NCBI GenBank assembly: GCA_018389105.1
Contig: JACATO010000065.1
Location: 62,001-126,000, forward strand
Reading direction: 5' to 3'
DNA from: Nautilus pompilius
Taxonomy: Eukaryota; Mollusca; Cephalopoda; Nautilida; Nautilidae
DNA length: 64,000 nt
Below the pieces are notes generated by a model. The model did no database searches. It saw only the letters and a list, made by a program, of their open reading frames with translations, and had not been told where the DNA came from. The translations under genes and the position numbers were made by a program. This document shows, piece after piece, positions 10,096 through 21,889 of this stretch. Positions within the stretch are counted from its first letter, which is position 1. Each line of letters opens with the position of its first letter.

Positions 10096-13000
10096 ACCTT
10101 CGCTGGGCAATGCGCGGCGAGCTATTTCTATCGTCTGCTCAGCGCACACCTGTAGTTTGTTTTCCATCCACGCAAGGTGGAAGAACGTGGCTGCTCGGCA
10201 CGCCTGGGAGCACATATAAAAACGGGCCGTTGCACCTTATTATTGAAATTCCAGCGTTAAAAAAGAGGGCGAGCGGGCGGCGGAGATGTTCTCCTGGGCT
10301 ATATCTGGCCGGCCCCGGGGGCCGCTAACGTAATCACGATACAATTCGGATATTGGCGAGGACGACGCCTTCAACGCATTCCACCCCCCCCTACCCCTCC
10401 AGGGGTACTGAAAACTCGGACTCGAAGTTGCCAGCAAAGAAGAAGCCATTTTCGGAGAGAAAAATTCCAGATATTCTCTTCCGACAACTTTTTCTTCCGG
10501 CCGCCAAACTCTTCTCCCCGACATGGCAAAGGAGGTAAGCCGGCACGTTATCTCACATCTCTTCCTCACCCCAGTCCCACCCGCAGCAGCCTGAAAGAGC
10601 ACCGTCTCTTGGCCTATATGCTCAACTGTTCTCGATTAAATGTCTTGTTGTTTTTTTTATTTGTTTTTTTCGGTTGCACTGATAAAGAATGGAATGTCTT
10701 CCCCGAACAGGTATCCTGCCAGAGTGCTTGTCAGAGACTGAACTGATTGGCTTCAGAATACTTTGAATAGCGACAGAAAATATGAAAGGGAATCACGCCA
10801 AATATCTAGATTTTTTTTAGCCTCACACCATCAGAAATCTTTCATTTTTTTTTGGAACGTCCGTGAATTTTTTCCTATAAATGAAGATTATAAAACTATT
10901 CCACTACATTTACCCATAATGAGATTTTTTTCCTCAACAGAACAAACATCCGACAGAAAAATTAATTTTGTTTTTAAATTCCCTATATGTGACGTCATTA
11001 AAGTGCCATCTTCAGGTAGCACTTACTTGGTATTCATTATCTCTCATCGTTGTTTAACGTCGAGTAAATGCCGTGTGTAGATGGCCTTTATGTTTTTATG
11101 GCAGTCGGTAGAATACAAGCAGAGATAAATGACGTCTGACTCTTTGTCCGGGATGGAATACAAGAATAGCGGATCTTTAGCATTTTATGCATCACACCCC
11201 CAACTATGACAAGAGATAAAACAAATCCCGAGTCTCTGAATTCCTTGTTGGCGCTGACTTCTGGACTTGTCTTGCATGCGGAATTTTAAAGAAAAGGAAG
11301 AAAGAGCAAGGGAAAATAGAGATCAAAGACTCGTTCATCGTTCGTGGAGCCATTACCGGGGGCTAAAGATAATAATTTAAGCGAGTTGGAACAAAAGGTT
11401 AAATCGGTGTAATGTTGTGAGCAGTTCCTTTTCGAAAGAACAGCGCACGCTTATCTCTCCAATCAAAATTAAATAGTGGTGGCTTCAAAATTTATCTGAA
11501 TGTACAGGACTTCAAAAAAAAATCTTTTACTACAAGTTATAGATGTCAATAAGCTAAAGGAAAGCATCATTAAAGGGGAAGAGAAGCGTAAGACGCAGAT
11601 ATTGGCAGATAAGGCGAGACAGAATATTTTGGGAAATTCCATTGAAATCTTAAAAGTTTGTTGCTTCACTCGTTAAAATCAAAGAGATCTTTAGAAATAG
11701 CGTATTAAAGAGAATTATTTCTCTTCCGGGATACTGCACCTCTCGCCTGTGTGCGAGCAAGCCACCGAATACCGCCAACTTCAGTGGAGGGAACCCACCA
11801 GAATTCTCCTAATCGGTTGTTGAAGGTAACTGCAGTACCCTGGAGAAGATCAGGACGTAACAATAAAAAGCAGGTCACGGGCGACATAGGGCTCGCAAAG
11901 GGCGACAACCACGTAAATCGAGGCGTTAGTGCCTGAAAATAACGGAAATGCGTTCTAAAAGCTACTTACCAGTAATTTGTTTGTCTTTCCGTTCACCGAT
12001 GCCTACACCGGAGACGAGACAGCCCCCAATGAGGAATTGTAGTAACCCACGGTAGTTTGGTCGGAGGCGTGGCCAGCTTTTGGGCCACGTGGTGCCTAGC
12101 ACTTCCGACTTCAGCAGAGAAATCCTTGCTGAAACATTTCTGTTTTTCAGAGGTAGGAGGAGATTTCACGCGTCCTCAGACACCTAAATGGTTGTCCGGT
12201 AAGCTAATCACCTGACTACCACGCCGTCCGTTCAGTAGTAATGTCGGATGCTTTACGACGAAGGAATCTCGTTACCAAACCACACTTAACGATTCTCTGA
12301 CTTGTAAAGTGCACGGAATAATTCGCGGTGGACACTCGATTCGCCGCCATCGATAACGCTGTTCTTTACCGACGATACCCTGGCTGTCAGACTAAAGCCT
12401 CCTTTACTCTTCTATTTGTTGTTTTGGCGAGATGTCGGCAGTGACCTGACTTCTCGCCTGTCGTCTTCGGCTAAGCGTCGCGACTGCGGAAGTCGAACGA
12501 TGGCCGCCAGCCAGCAAGCTCAAGAACCTTGTACTGCTCGGCTAATGTCGAGGGTTGTGCAATTTCCCGAGATTTGTCAAACGCGCGGAGAAAAGTTAAC
12601 GTAAAGACGAAGAATTTTCTGAAGAGAAGTAGTACACTTCTAGAAATAAAAAGATACGTGCATATTTATGGTCGGTTTTCTTTAAAAACTGATATTTTTG
12701 AAAAAAGCCTTCACTGAAATATTCAAAGTTTGCCTGATGCCACTAATGACTGAGATGAAGAACTCAAAGTCAATCTTTACGAAAACTTTACATCACAGTA
12801 AACATGAAAGGTAGTGAGTGCGATGCTAATGGCATGAAAAAATGGTCCTTCGAGTCTTTCAGTCTGCCATTAATGAAGAATGGAAAGAGAATTCTCCAGC
12901 AGTAGCTGACTCTCTTTGTTTTTTTCTTTCGGTTATCTATAAATCGTGCGACGTATCGACCGTATATAGAAAATTAGTGAACTATAGAAACATCGCCCTA

Positions 13001-13516
13001 GTGCATCCAACCGTGTCGTTAACATGTTATAGGCGAAGATTTCATCAACTAGGAGAAGACAACCGCCCCAAACATTCATCTAATTGGCAAAACAGTCAGT
13101 GAGAGATAAGGAAGTGGATACATAGGATGCCATAGCCACGTATGGGGCCGATCAAGGAATGTCGAAAGAGCGTCGAAAAATGTCAGTTAACTAACAAACG
13201 TTTCACTATAGTAATTAATTACATTCAATAAAGTTACCAGAATAGTTATCATTATAAATAATAATAAAAACGATTGATTAACTTAATTAATTGGTATCAA
13301 TTTACTAGTAGTATGTGTATTTTCGTATCATGTTACTACCATTATACCATTCTAACTACAGTGTTATTACTACAACTATAATAAATATAAAAGTGTTTCT
13401 TTCTTTTTTATCCGTATATTTACTTAACGACATTTTCTGTTCATCCACGGCTACAGACAATGATGCGAGAAAACTACCCATAATCTGCACTTAAAACGTC
13501 TCTATTATTGACATAA

Positions 13517-14192
13517 AATAGAGCTATTACTAGAACAGACCAAGTACTACTGGCACAGAACAGAGCTGTTACTAGAGAACAACAAAGTACTGCTGATACA
13601 GAATGGTGCTGTTACTGACACAGGATAGAGCTGTTACTAGAACAGAACAAAGTACTGCTGGCACAGAACAAAGCTGTTACTAGAACAGACCAAGTACTAC
13701 TGGCACAGAACAGAGCTGTTAATAGAGAACAACAAAGTACTGCTGATACAGAATGATGCTGTTACTGACACAGGATAGAGCTGTTACTATAACAGAACAA
13801 AGTACTGCTGGCACAGAACAGATGTTACTGCCAAAGGATATATAGAGATGTTACTAGAACAGAACAAAGTACTGCTGGCACAGAACAAAGCTCTTACTAG
13901 AACAGAACAAAATACTGCTGGAACAGAGCAGAGCTGTTACTAGAGAACAACAAAGTACTGCTGATACAGAATGGTGCTGTTACTGACACAGGATAGAGCT
14001 GTTACTAGAACAGAACAATGTACTGCTGGCACAGAACAGAGCTGTTACTAGAACAGAACAATGTACTGCTGGAACAGAGCAGAGCTGTTACTAGAACAGA
14101 ACAATGTACTGCTGGCACAGAACAGAGCTGTTATTGGCACAAGATAGTGCTGTTACTAGAGCATAACAAAATACTGCTGGCACAGAACAGAT
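13517..14192 (+). repeat. Minisatellite with 150-bp higher-order repeat
   Basis: About 17 units built from a ~43-bp monomer (core GAGCTGTTACTAGAACAGAA followed by CAAAGTACTGCTGGCACAGA) and a shorter ~23-bp monomer (GTGCTGTTACTGACACAGGA). Monomers occur in a fixed order: the block starting AGACCAAGTACTACTGGC at 13537 recurs at 13687, exactly 150 bp later, giving a higher-order repeat of at least two full copies. Later units are more uniform and dominated by the TACTGCTGGCACAGAAC monomer. A frame at 14018-14299 exists only because of the repeat. Confidence 0.95.
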
Positions 14193-14379
14193 CAGCTGAT
14201 GGATGCTGGACGACGATAATCCACGGATGCCCTAAGGTCAAGAACCACTATGTACGGATGAAGTGGTCGTTGTTTATGCAAGGAAGAAGGTTTCTGTGAC
14301 TGCATAGAGGGAGAGTCGTCTATTTTAATTAATTTCGAATCTGCCTTTGTGTTCAAACCGCCCTCTTGCTCCTCGCGCA
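14193..14379. other. Short spacer after the minisatellite
   Basis: No gene seen. It separates the minisatellite from the possible LTR. Confidence 0.5.
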
Positions 14380-14622
14380 TGTTCCCGGTTAGTGGCCGAC
14401 CTGCCTATTGGTGCCTTGTTTAAGTGCATGTTTCCTTTATTCCTCTAATGTTTCTATTATAACTGTCAGAACGGAATCCCGCCTCCCCATAGTTGAGAGA
14501 TCAGCAACATATATAAGAGTGCAGCAGTCTGCCTACCCCTGAACTCGCTGTTTAGCCCTCCTGTAAAGTACATAAAACTACTCATTGCCAGACTATTTCT
14601 GTGTACTTATTCTTTCGACACA
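14380..14622 (+). mobile_element. Possible solo LTR
   Basis: The stretch begins TGTTCCCGG and ends TTCGACACA, so it can be read with the TG...CA ends of LTRs. It contains a TATA-like ATATATAAGAG (about 14509-14519), a CT-rich leader, and a polyadenylation-like CATAAAACT about 55 bp further on. That order matches LTR promoters. No partner LTR, primer-binding site or pol is seen beside it, and no target duplication was confirmed. It could equally be an ordinary promoter-like stretch. Confidence 0.25.
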
Positions 14623-14876
14623 CACAAGAAGTAGCTCATAAAATACCCCTAGCCCCATCGAATCGTTCGCATTTCCTCTCCCGGCCCTTTGGTGCAGTGG
14701 CGCAATACATATTCTACCAAGAGAACCCATTAATATTAAAAACAGATTCAGCCATTCTGCAGGAGACTTGCCTTCCTAAGGTGCATACTGGTTCGTGCGT
14801 ACCTTTAGAGGATGGGCAATGGAGACGCTGTACTCGAATTACAATTACGAAGCTAAAGTTTATAGAGGAAAATTTA

Positions 14877-14880
<4 letters not shown>

Positions 14881-14930
<50 letters not shown>

Positions 14931-14937
14931 CGAGAGA

Positions 14938-14983
<46 letters not shown>

Positions 14984-15060
14984 AGAAGATAGAGAGAGAG
15001 AGAGAGAGAGCTAGGCGAGAGAGAGAGAGAAGAGAGATCTGAGAGAGAGAGAGGATCTAG
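14881..15060. repeat. GA microsatellite array
   Basis: About 180 bases of GA dinucleotides with interruptions such as GCTAGGCGAGA and AGATCTGA near the right end. It directly precedes a purine-rich decayed minisatellite. Confidence 0.95.
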
Positions 15061-15099
15061 CTGTATTTGTATCGACAACTAATAACGGTAAATTTTTAT

Positions 15100-15515
15100 A
15101 CGATCATAGGAACAAGAAAAGAGAGAAAGGAGGAGGGCTGTTGAGGCTGAAAGGAAAATATGGAATACAGCTCTTTGGACTCATGGAGTGAGAAGGGAGA
15201 TTTCGATACGGTAACTGGCATGCAAGAAGGAAGAGAACGAGACTGAAACAAAGAAAATGGCAGACAAAGGGAGAGAAAACGTTATCCTATTACAGAAAGT
15301 TGGACACAAGGAAGGAAAGAGGGATATCTTAATATGGAGCGTGGAATATAAGGAGAAAGAGAGATTTTATACGAAAAGTGGGATAAAAGGGGGACGAAAG
15401 GGAGTAGTTACACGAAAAGGCAGGAAGAGGATGAAGGAATATTCCGATCGGGTACATGGGACACATGGAAGAAGTCTGAAGGAGTGTAGGGAGATTTTAT
15501 GATGGTACATTGGAT
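15100..15515 (+). repeat. Decayed purine-rich minisatellite, ~42-bp unit
   Basis: Related units start near 15278, 15320, 15362, 15403, 15440 and 15490. Each has the form GGGAGATTTTATACGAAAAG followed by a GGGA/GGAAGGAAAG tail, and spacing is mostly 39-50 bp. A further unit with GGAGATTTCGATACGG lies at about 15198. The ~42-bp unit is a multiple of three, so the frame 15257-15502 stays open and reads as degenerate 13-14-residue repeats rich in Lys, Arg and Glu. It is more likely a repeat than a gene. Confidence 0.7.
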
Positions 15516-18239
15516 GTATGCTGTGTAGTAAATACTGGACTAGTTTAGCTTGTAATGAATTGCCTGTGTATTTATACTTTTGCTTAGCTTCGGAGAAATA
15601 TTTCTGCCGGTTAGTATTCATCCGTCAGTGGCCTCGTCACCAATCACCTCGCCCAAACACTAACCACGGTCAAACATCTAGCTACTCTTCATTCATATTT
15701 TGGTGTAATTTTTTTTCCCGACGATCATGAAATAATGATACGGATTTTAAAAAAAATAACTGTCCTGGTTATATATGCGATATTACAATAAAGTTTGGCT
15801 TGGTCAGGGGATCTACGCTGCCTTGCTATAATAATCAGATTTCTTGTTTGTATTGCAATACGTTAGTTTGCCGCTGAATTCATCATGTTAGTACAGGGTC
15901 TATCCATCTTTTGCAGCACATCAGCAAGACTGTTCTGTCGCAGTCCCATTAAGTATCCCTCTCAATTCAATCCTAATGGCGGGACAGGGATCTCGGTGGA
16001 GCACCCAGAGGAGATGGTGGAAGCCTTGGTATCTGTCCCAGCCTGCGCTAACACGAGAGCTGTGACATGTAGCGATGCTGAATCCTGGGCTTGTCCGAGA
16101 AGCATGTTCGCCGCCGCTACTCGTGGATCTCGCCAGAAATATTCTCTGCCTCCTTTGTCGATACAGTAGTGGAGTTAAAGTCAGGGCTGTTCTTTCTGTC
16201 GCATTGGCAAGGTCAACAAGGGAATCTTCACCGCGTGCCGTGTCCTTGCGCTGGTGTCACCATGGAAAGCCAGAGTGACCGCTCTTATGCAGCGCTGACA
16301 TTGTCCTTGGAGATCTTCGGAATAATATCGAAATTCTATCCACGAGAAATATCGAGATCTTTGGCACGAGCGGCCTATAGCACGATCTACCTTAAGGGGA
16401 TGGATATCGCGGACTGCCTCACCTGTTTTTGGCACGTACATTACAGTCAGACATTCATTTATGGAGGCTACCAAATTAATTTGACGTCTTGGTTGCTGGT
16501 GAGCTGAAAATACTGGTACCCACCTGGTGCAGTTAATTAGTCTTTTAATGACACATCATCCACTCCTTTGCCTCAATGAATAAGTGAAATTTGAATTTAT
16601 TACTCCCTAAGCCGATATGTGGTGGCTGGACTAGGTAATCTACTTAACTAATTTATAATTGGTGTGTAACAAAATTTAAATGCAGAAATAGATGATTACG
16701 TTTGTTTAAATCAAAGATAGGATTTCGTAGCGGTGCGTGGAGGGAACGTCTTTCTAGTTATCGGTTGGTTCGAAACACTTGCCGCCACCTAGCGGATTGT
16801 TTTATGAGTAAATATCTTTATTGAAAAGAAGACGCGGACGAGCGGGGCATCTGAAAACAGGGCAGTTATTTTTGAAAATTTTTAACTGTGAAAAAGAAAT
16901 GGGATTTTAAAAGTAAATCAGTTACAGGTGAATTTATACTTATTTACTTTTAAAAAAAACTTGTCTCATTACCTGTAAAAAATATGCGGAGAATTTTACC
17001 TGTTTGTTTCTGTCAATTAAAAAGGACAATCAAAGTATGAATGTTAAAAAAAACTGAACAGAAATAAAGTTAATTTGTCACATTAAAGTACACCTGATCA
17101 TTTCCTATTTCTAAGGTAGGAAAGATCATTAGCATCTTTACACTAGTACCCATAATTGTGGACCCATCTGTAAAATAATCCCAAACATGCCGGTGAATAT
17201 TTTCTGGAAAGATCTTGCATGACGAAAAGAAACGTTCGGCAAATTTTAAAGAAATCTTCCAATACACCTGATCAAAGGGTACGGGTAATAGCAACACTAG
17301 GCGTACTAAACAGAGCAGCTGAGGGGTAGGGTCGAGTGTAAGGACATCTTTTCTCACTCGGTCTCGTTGCCCTTCGTTTCTGATTTTACAAACGGCTGAC
17401 TGTGGGTGTTGATTGCAGGACCAAGCAAGATCTGACCCGGCTGATCTGTTTTAATCGTCCAAGTTGTTATTCTATGTTCTTCAACTCGGATATATGGAAC
17501 GGCTACAAGCAGGTGGGTAGATTGTGTCCTCGCTTTCCGCCAGGGATGATGATCATCTCTTGTCTCATCCGAACGGACGATTCTAGAATGGCAAAGAAAG
17601 TGTTCCACGGCGAACCTTTTATAAACAGAATAAATCGAGAAGGCCAAAAGAAGAGACGGGAACGATTTGAAAATGATATTGGAAGCATGAAAGGTCGGAC
17701 CTGAGACTCGGGAATCTCCGGCGCCAGATGGGCAACTGATCGTATCCAGAAGTGGAAACGAGGGAAATCTGCAGCGAAGATTTGATCCTTGCTCCTCATC
17801 AACACGCATCACTGCAGCTACACAAAGATGCGGGAGGATCTCTGACTCCTAGACTGACTTGTGGAAGCAGCCAAGAACTCACAGATGTCGGGTGATGGAT
17901 AATGAATGACTCGACTTCCTCGGACCGAACTGCTAATAATTTTTAACCACCTGCACTTAACTAGTTATCACCTGTTCTCAGCTTAACACCCCAAGGTCTA
18001 ATTCCCACACTCTCTACCGCTAAAAGATATTGATTGCAAGATTTGACAAATTACTAATATTTTAAAATAACAGACGAACTATTTTCTTTTATATTCTGGG
18101 TATCAGATAAATTATTCGCAGAGAAAAGAGAAAATAAATAAAGACAAGAGATAGAGAATGCATTTTCGTTGTAGCAAACCTTTTAATCGATTTTGGAACG
18201 CTCGCCTAATAGGTAAACTACAATATCCAGGCTGATTAT
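15516..18239. other. Unassigned spacer
   Basis: No recognisable gene. The longest frames (16091-16507 plus; 17354-17812 minus, 152 residues; 17070-17357 minus) lack known motifs and overlap frames on the other strand. A CTCF-like core lies at 16783-16795. Confidence 0.45.
16783..16795 (-). promoter_or_regulatory. CTCF-core-like motif
   Basis: The minus strand reads CCGCTAGGTGGCG, matching the CTCF core pattern CCRSYAGRTGGCG. The same 13-mer occurs on the plus strand at 43265-43277. Confidence 0.45.
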
Positions 18240-19490
18240 CCGTTAATCTTAAATCGCACTTTCTAATTCACCAACAATCGAGAGAAAATCCGTCCACACA
18301 CCTTGTGTACAGAGTGGAGCTGTCTTCGCAGCACGGGCCAACAATTGTGGGAGCTCTGCCTTGGGAAAAAAGAGGTCTTGTAAAAAGTCACGTGTGTTTA
18401 TGTTCAATTTCCTGACCTTCATTAAGCCCCATTCGAAAGCCAACCGTTATGGAACAGAGTCATCTGCAGCAGAGATCACGGTGAAGCAGAAATCTCTCAT
18501 ACTCGATCCCTGAGCGCTGAAGTCAACAAATATTTTCGGAAAGGCAATGTTCAATGTCGGACACCTGGTCAAACCTCTCACGATGGTAGGTCAGGGTGGA
18601 AAAGTAGTAACAGGTTCCCCACAGACTAAAATTTAGCTTGAAATGACCACGTGATTGCACGATTGGTTTACTAATTGGTCTTGAACTCATAACTTAGCAT
18701 TAAGTTTGTTCAGGCGACCTGCAATGTTTGCTAAGAATGTAAGATCACGAAGTCACTGATCACTTTTCAGCTGTGGCGACGATTCTCCCTTCAATTCCGT
18801 GAACGTAAGGACTTCGTCTTTCAGACCATAAAATCGTTTTAGCATCTTGCCCTTTGCTATGCCAACATAATGTGGTACTGCATATCTTCATGCTCTCATT
18901 CGACATCCTTCATGATTTCTTAAAACTGCCGATGATTTAAGTTCTCAAGCTTTAATAAAATTATGCATGAAGCAATTGAAGACATTATCTTTTTAATTCT
19001 GATTGATTTTGCAGGAAAACTTTGCTGATATATGACACACTGGAAGATAACTAGCTCGGCATGTCATTGTTTTCCCTTTACTCGGGCGATCGAACCTAGG
19101 CAGTGAAAATTTGCCCAAAGCACATTCCAGCATTTGGGACAGACGCCATAACCAGCTGCGGGGTCCTCCATTGTTTGCGGCCTACAAGATTTCTTTAGTA
19201 ACGCTGAACTCTACATTATCTTCACGTATGCTTATTGCTATTTGAGCCTCAGAATCAGTTTTATCGGTACTTTCGTCAAGGGCCACTGAAAAGGTCTAAA
19301 ACTTTGTATGCCAGTAAGTCAGGCTTTGCTCGATGTCACCAGAGATAGCATCGTTGAGATCTGACACGCGAGAGGCTGGACTCTCGCAGTCTGTCCACCA
19401 CGTCACCGGTACATTCCTCCACAAATCCGCCATCTGAAAATGGTTTTAGGTTTTGTTTAATCTTAAAACAAACTACATGACCATCGATCT
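18240..19490 (-). pseudogene. hAT-superfamily transposase remnant (ZBED5/GTF2IRD2-like)
   Basis: Conceptual translation of the minus strand, across many frameshifts and stops, shows the order of a domesticable hAT transposase. A segment near 19340-19390 reads VSDLNDAISGDIEQSL. The stretch near 19225-19300 reads FSVALDESTDKTDSEAQIAI, with the DEST first catalytic region. LNHRQF lies near 18935. LTFLANIAGRLNKLNAKL lies near 18690-18760, and FPKIFVDFSAQGSSM near 18505-18550, followed by an intact 64-residue tail (18249-18443). These blocks are characteristic of the ZBED5/EPM2AIP1/GTF2IRD2-type hAT group. The N-terminal BED region was not found, and the DNA is clearly dead. hAT transposases act in the nucleus and leave 8-bp target duplications; none was identified here. 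Confidence 0.75.
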
Positions 19491-21385
19491 TTCTGCGTCT
19501 GTATCCCCCCCTTTTTTTTGTTGTTCAAAAGTGTTCCTCAGCGTTCAGCTTTATTCCTCCCTGTAGTTCATAGCTCGCATGTATTGAGAAGTACAGTAAC
19601 GTCCTTCCGGGTTCTGTTCTCTAGGAACAGACGCCGACCCTGGATATATCAGGCGAAGTCGGATTCTTTCTTCCACCAGTACTTACCTGAAAGGCTCGGT
19701 TCGACTCTCCGAATCACCTTTCCGCCCCTTCACGCTCGCCATATTCTCAACTACCGGGCGAACGTTAAAACAAACCAAACTTAATTTTCCGGCTTTTTTA
19801 TCTCAGACTGCTGAGACATTTTTTTTAAAAAAGGCGAAACGATAAATACACAATGATTCGTATTCGTGCTCGCTTTCATCTCGAACAACGGATTGTACAT
19901 TGGGTACAATATGTGATAAGATACTTGCGCGCGGTTGCGGAGCCAGTCCTCCTCCTCTTCATCCGGTTCAACTCCGACCCTTTCATTTGTAGGATGAATG
20001 TATCTGCATACAACTGATGGTACGTCTTGGGTAATAAATACTCCGTGACTTTTAATATCTCCAGATAATAGCCGAGCAGAATATCGCCTGGTTTCCCACC
20101 CCCTGGCGTGCACCTTGAATACACTGAGGGGGTACCACGAGGATGCTTTAAGGTCTCTTCAAAGAAAAGCTGAGTGATAAAGAAAATATTACGTTTACCT
20201 ATTTTGTGTTTTGGACGCTTGAGAGGAGACCGAATAACGGTTTATGCAAATGACTTCCGGACTCGTGAGTGCGGGCAGCCGCAAGCTTTCATAGAATTTA
20301 GAAATTAGAAAAGAACCAGCGCGTGGTGGTGTTTATATTCTAGTTTTAGTCAGTTTTTGTTGTTTTTTTTTTAAATCGACTTGAAAGATCCTTTTTTAAA
20401 TTCTTGTCTACATGTCGCAGATACATCAAATACCCGCACCAGCACTGCAACCTACGTACCAAGAACCCTGTTGCGTCTCATTACAGCGATGTCTTCTGGC
20501 CTGGTTTTCAGCAGCCACACTTTCTGACAGTCAGGCCATCTACGAATCCTTCACCGGCTCCGTAACTGGGGAAAAACCTCTGACTCGAGAGACTAACGAA
20601 GAACAAAGGAGACAAACAAATGTATGGAAATCGAACGTGAAAAGGTAGCAACGCAAGTAAAACAACAAGAAATGAGACATCTCAGGAAACGCACTGTCTA
20701 TATATTCATCGCTTATCAGTGTTTTTCCTAAAACGCACTGACTTTCTTGTAGTCGTTTGGCCATCGCACGCTGTTGTACTTGTCGACTGTTTTCTTTTAA
20801 CATTGGCGGCCGAAGTCATTATGCCGCTCGGAGTAATTGGGATTTCTAAAGGCTTAACTACGGCCGTTTGAACATTCGTTAGCTGGGCTTTATCACTTAA
20901 CAACCATATTGCACAGTGTGCACTTATTGCCGTTCTTATGCTCTGTTTCTGCACAGGTGCACCTCCTCAGAGATGTTTATACAGTAGAGAACCTTTGAAT
21001 ATCGAAACAATGCTTGATTTTTATTTGTTATGTCAAAAATCATTTTCATGCTGTAGCCAGACATTTAAACATGCAATATTTTGCTTGGGACTTTACTTCC
21101 GCGAGTGTGAGCTGGAATCGTCGGCTGTCAGGAGAAAGACGTTTGGAGGGAGTAATTCTGCCCGTGGCCACGCGATTCCAAAACTTTCGGCGGTCGGTGG
21201 CAGAGTGCATGCGAATGTCATCACGACGTTTGTCTCTTCGGCAGATCAACACGTCCACAGCGGCAGCAGTGAGTCCGGGCAGCCTGGTGACAGCACAGAA
21301 CGCCAACATTCAGCTACCGGCGCAAATAACTCGAAACTGCAGTCAGGGTTTGAATAACACTATAACCTGATGGCTTTGCTTTGTA
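19491..21385. other. Unassigned spacer
   Basis: No recognisable gene. Overlapping frames at 20938-21357 and 21014-21370 (plus) and 21046-21309 (minus) have no known motif. Coding direction cannot be decided. Confidence 0.45.
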
Positions 21386-21545
21386 GATCGAATTAAACCC
21401 GATGAATTTGCATAATAAGGTTACGTTAACGCATTGGAGCGCGCGAGCCGCTTGGTAGTTTTCCGCATAATTAACGGGAAAATGACCAACATTAGGAAAT
21501 GTGACAACTTAAAATCAAACGGGCGAACACGTGGTTTCCTAAAAA
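21386..21545 (+). repeat. Dispersed repeat, copy 1
   Basis: Aligns with 55562-55735 in the same orientation over about 160 bp. Shared blocks include AATTTGCAT (an ATTTGCAT octamer), GGTAGTTTTCCGCATAATTA versus GTGGTTTTCCGCGTAATCAA, GAAATGTGACAAC and ACACGTGGTTTCCTAAAA. Family unknown; possibly part of a SINE or MITE. Confidence 0.75.
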
Positions 21546-21627
21546 AAAAACTTTATTACATCGCGACGACAAGTGAAACTCGGTTATAACCACTGCTCAA
21601 CAGCAGACATTTAGAAGGGGTCAAGGG
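21546..21627. other. Short spacer
   Basis: Poly-A stretch and flanking DNA between the dispersed repeat and the hAT terminus. Confidence 0.5.
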
Positions 21628-21889
21628 CAGAGCCGACCTTAGGATTTATGGGGTCCTAAACAGCATCACTAAACTGGTGCTCGGTGCCCGACTTACTCAT
21701 CGCAACCGAAACATAAGCCTACAGGAAGTGAAAAATTGGCATATGTTTATTATAAACAAATTAATCATACTATAATCCCGTTTAATCTCCCTCGAAAGAC
21801 AGAATGACGCTAGGAATATCATTTTTAATGTGCCTACATTTTATTAAAGACTGTTATCAAAAGGCATTAATACTTAAATGCAAAGAATT

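Larger units (their letters stand above)
9361..13516. other. Unassigned spacer with simple repeats
   Basis: No recognisable gene. Contains a 13-C run (9712-9724), CA/GT alternation (9964-9998), a TTG run (10074-10095) and a single isolated CRE palindrome TGACGTCA at 10990-10997. At 10523 an ATG in fair context (gacATGG) is followed after four codons by a GTAAGC donor at 10535, which could be a first coding exon, but nothing else supports it. The minus frame 10240-10602 has no recognisable motif. Confidence 0.45.

Noticed and set aside
10523-10540. ATG GCA AAG GAG followed by a GTAAGC donor as a first exon
   Set aside because: Only four codons; no promoter element and no matching downstream exon.
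10240-10602. 120-codon minus frame in CpG-rich DNA
   Set aside because: No recognised domain; GC-rich DNA lowers stop frequency, and there are overlapping frames on the other strand.
13517-14192. CRISPR-like look of the repeat array
   Set aside because: Units are contiguous related monomers without unique spacers, the context is animal DNA, and no cas genes exist.
17354-17812. 152-codon minus frame
   Set aside because: No recognisable motif, overlaps a 100-codon plus frame, and such lengths occur by chance in a 64-kb window.
19081-19100. GATCGAACCTAGG as a box B
   Set aside because: Lies inside the hAT remnant; no box A or tRNA fold.
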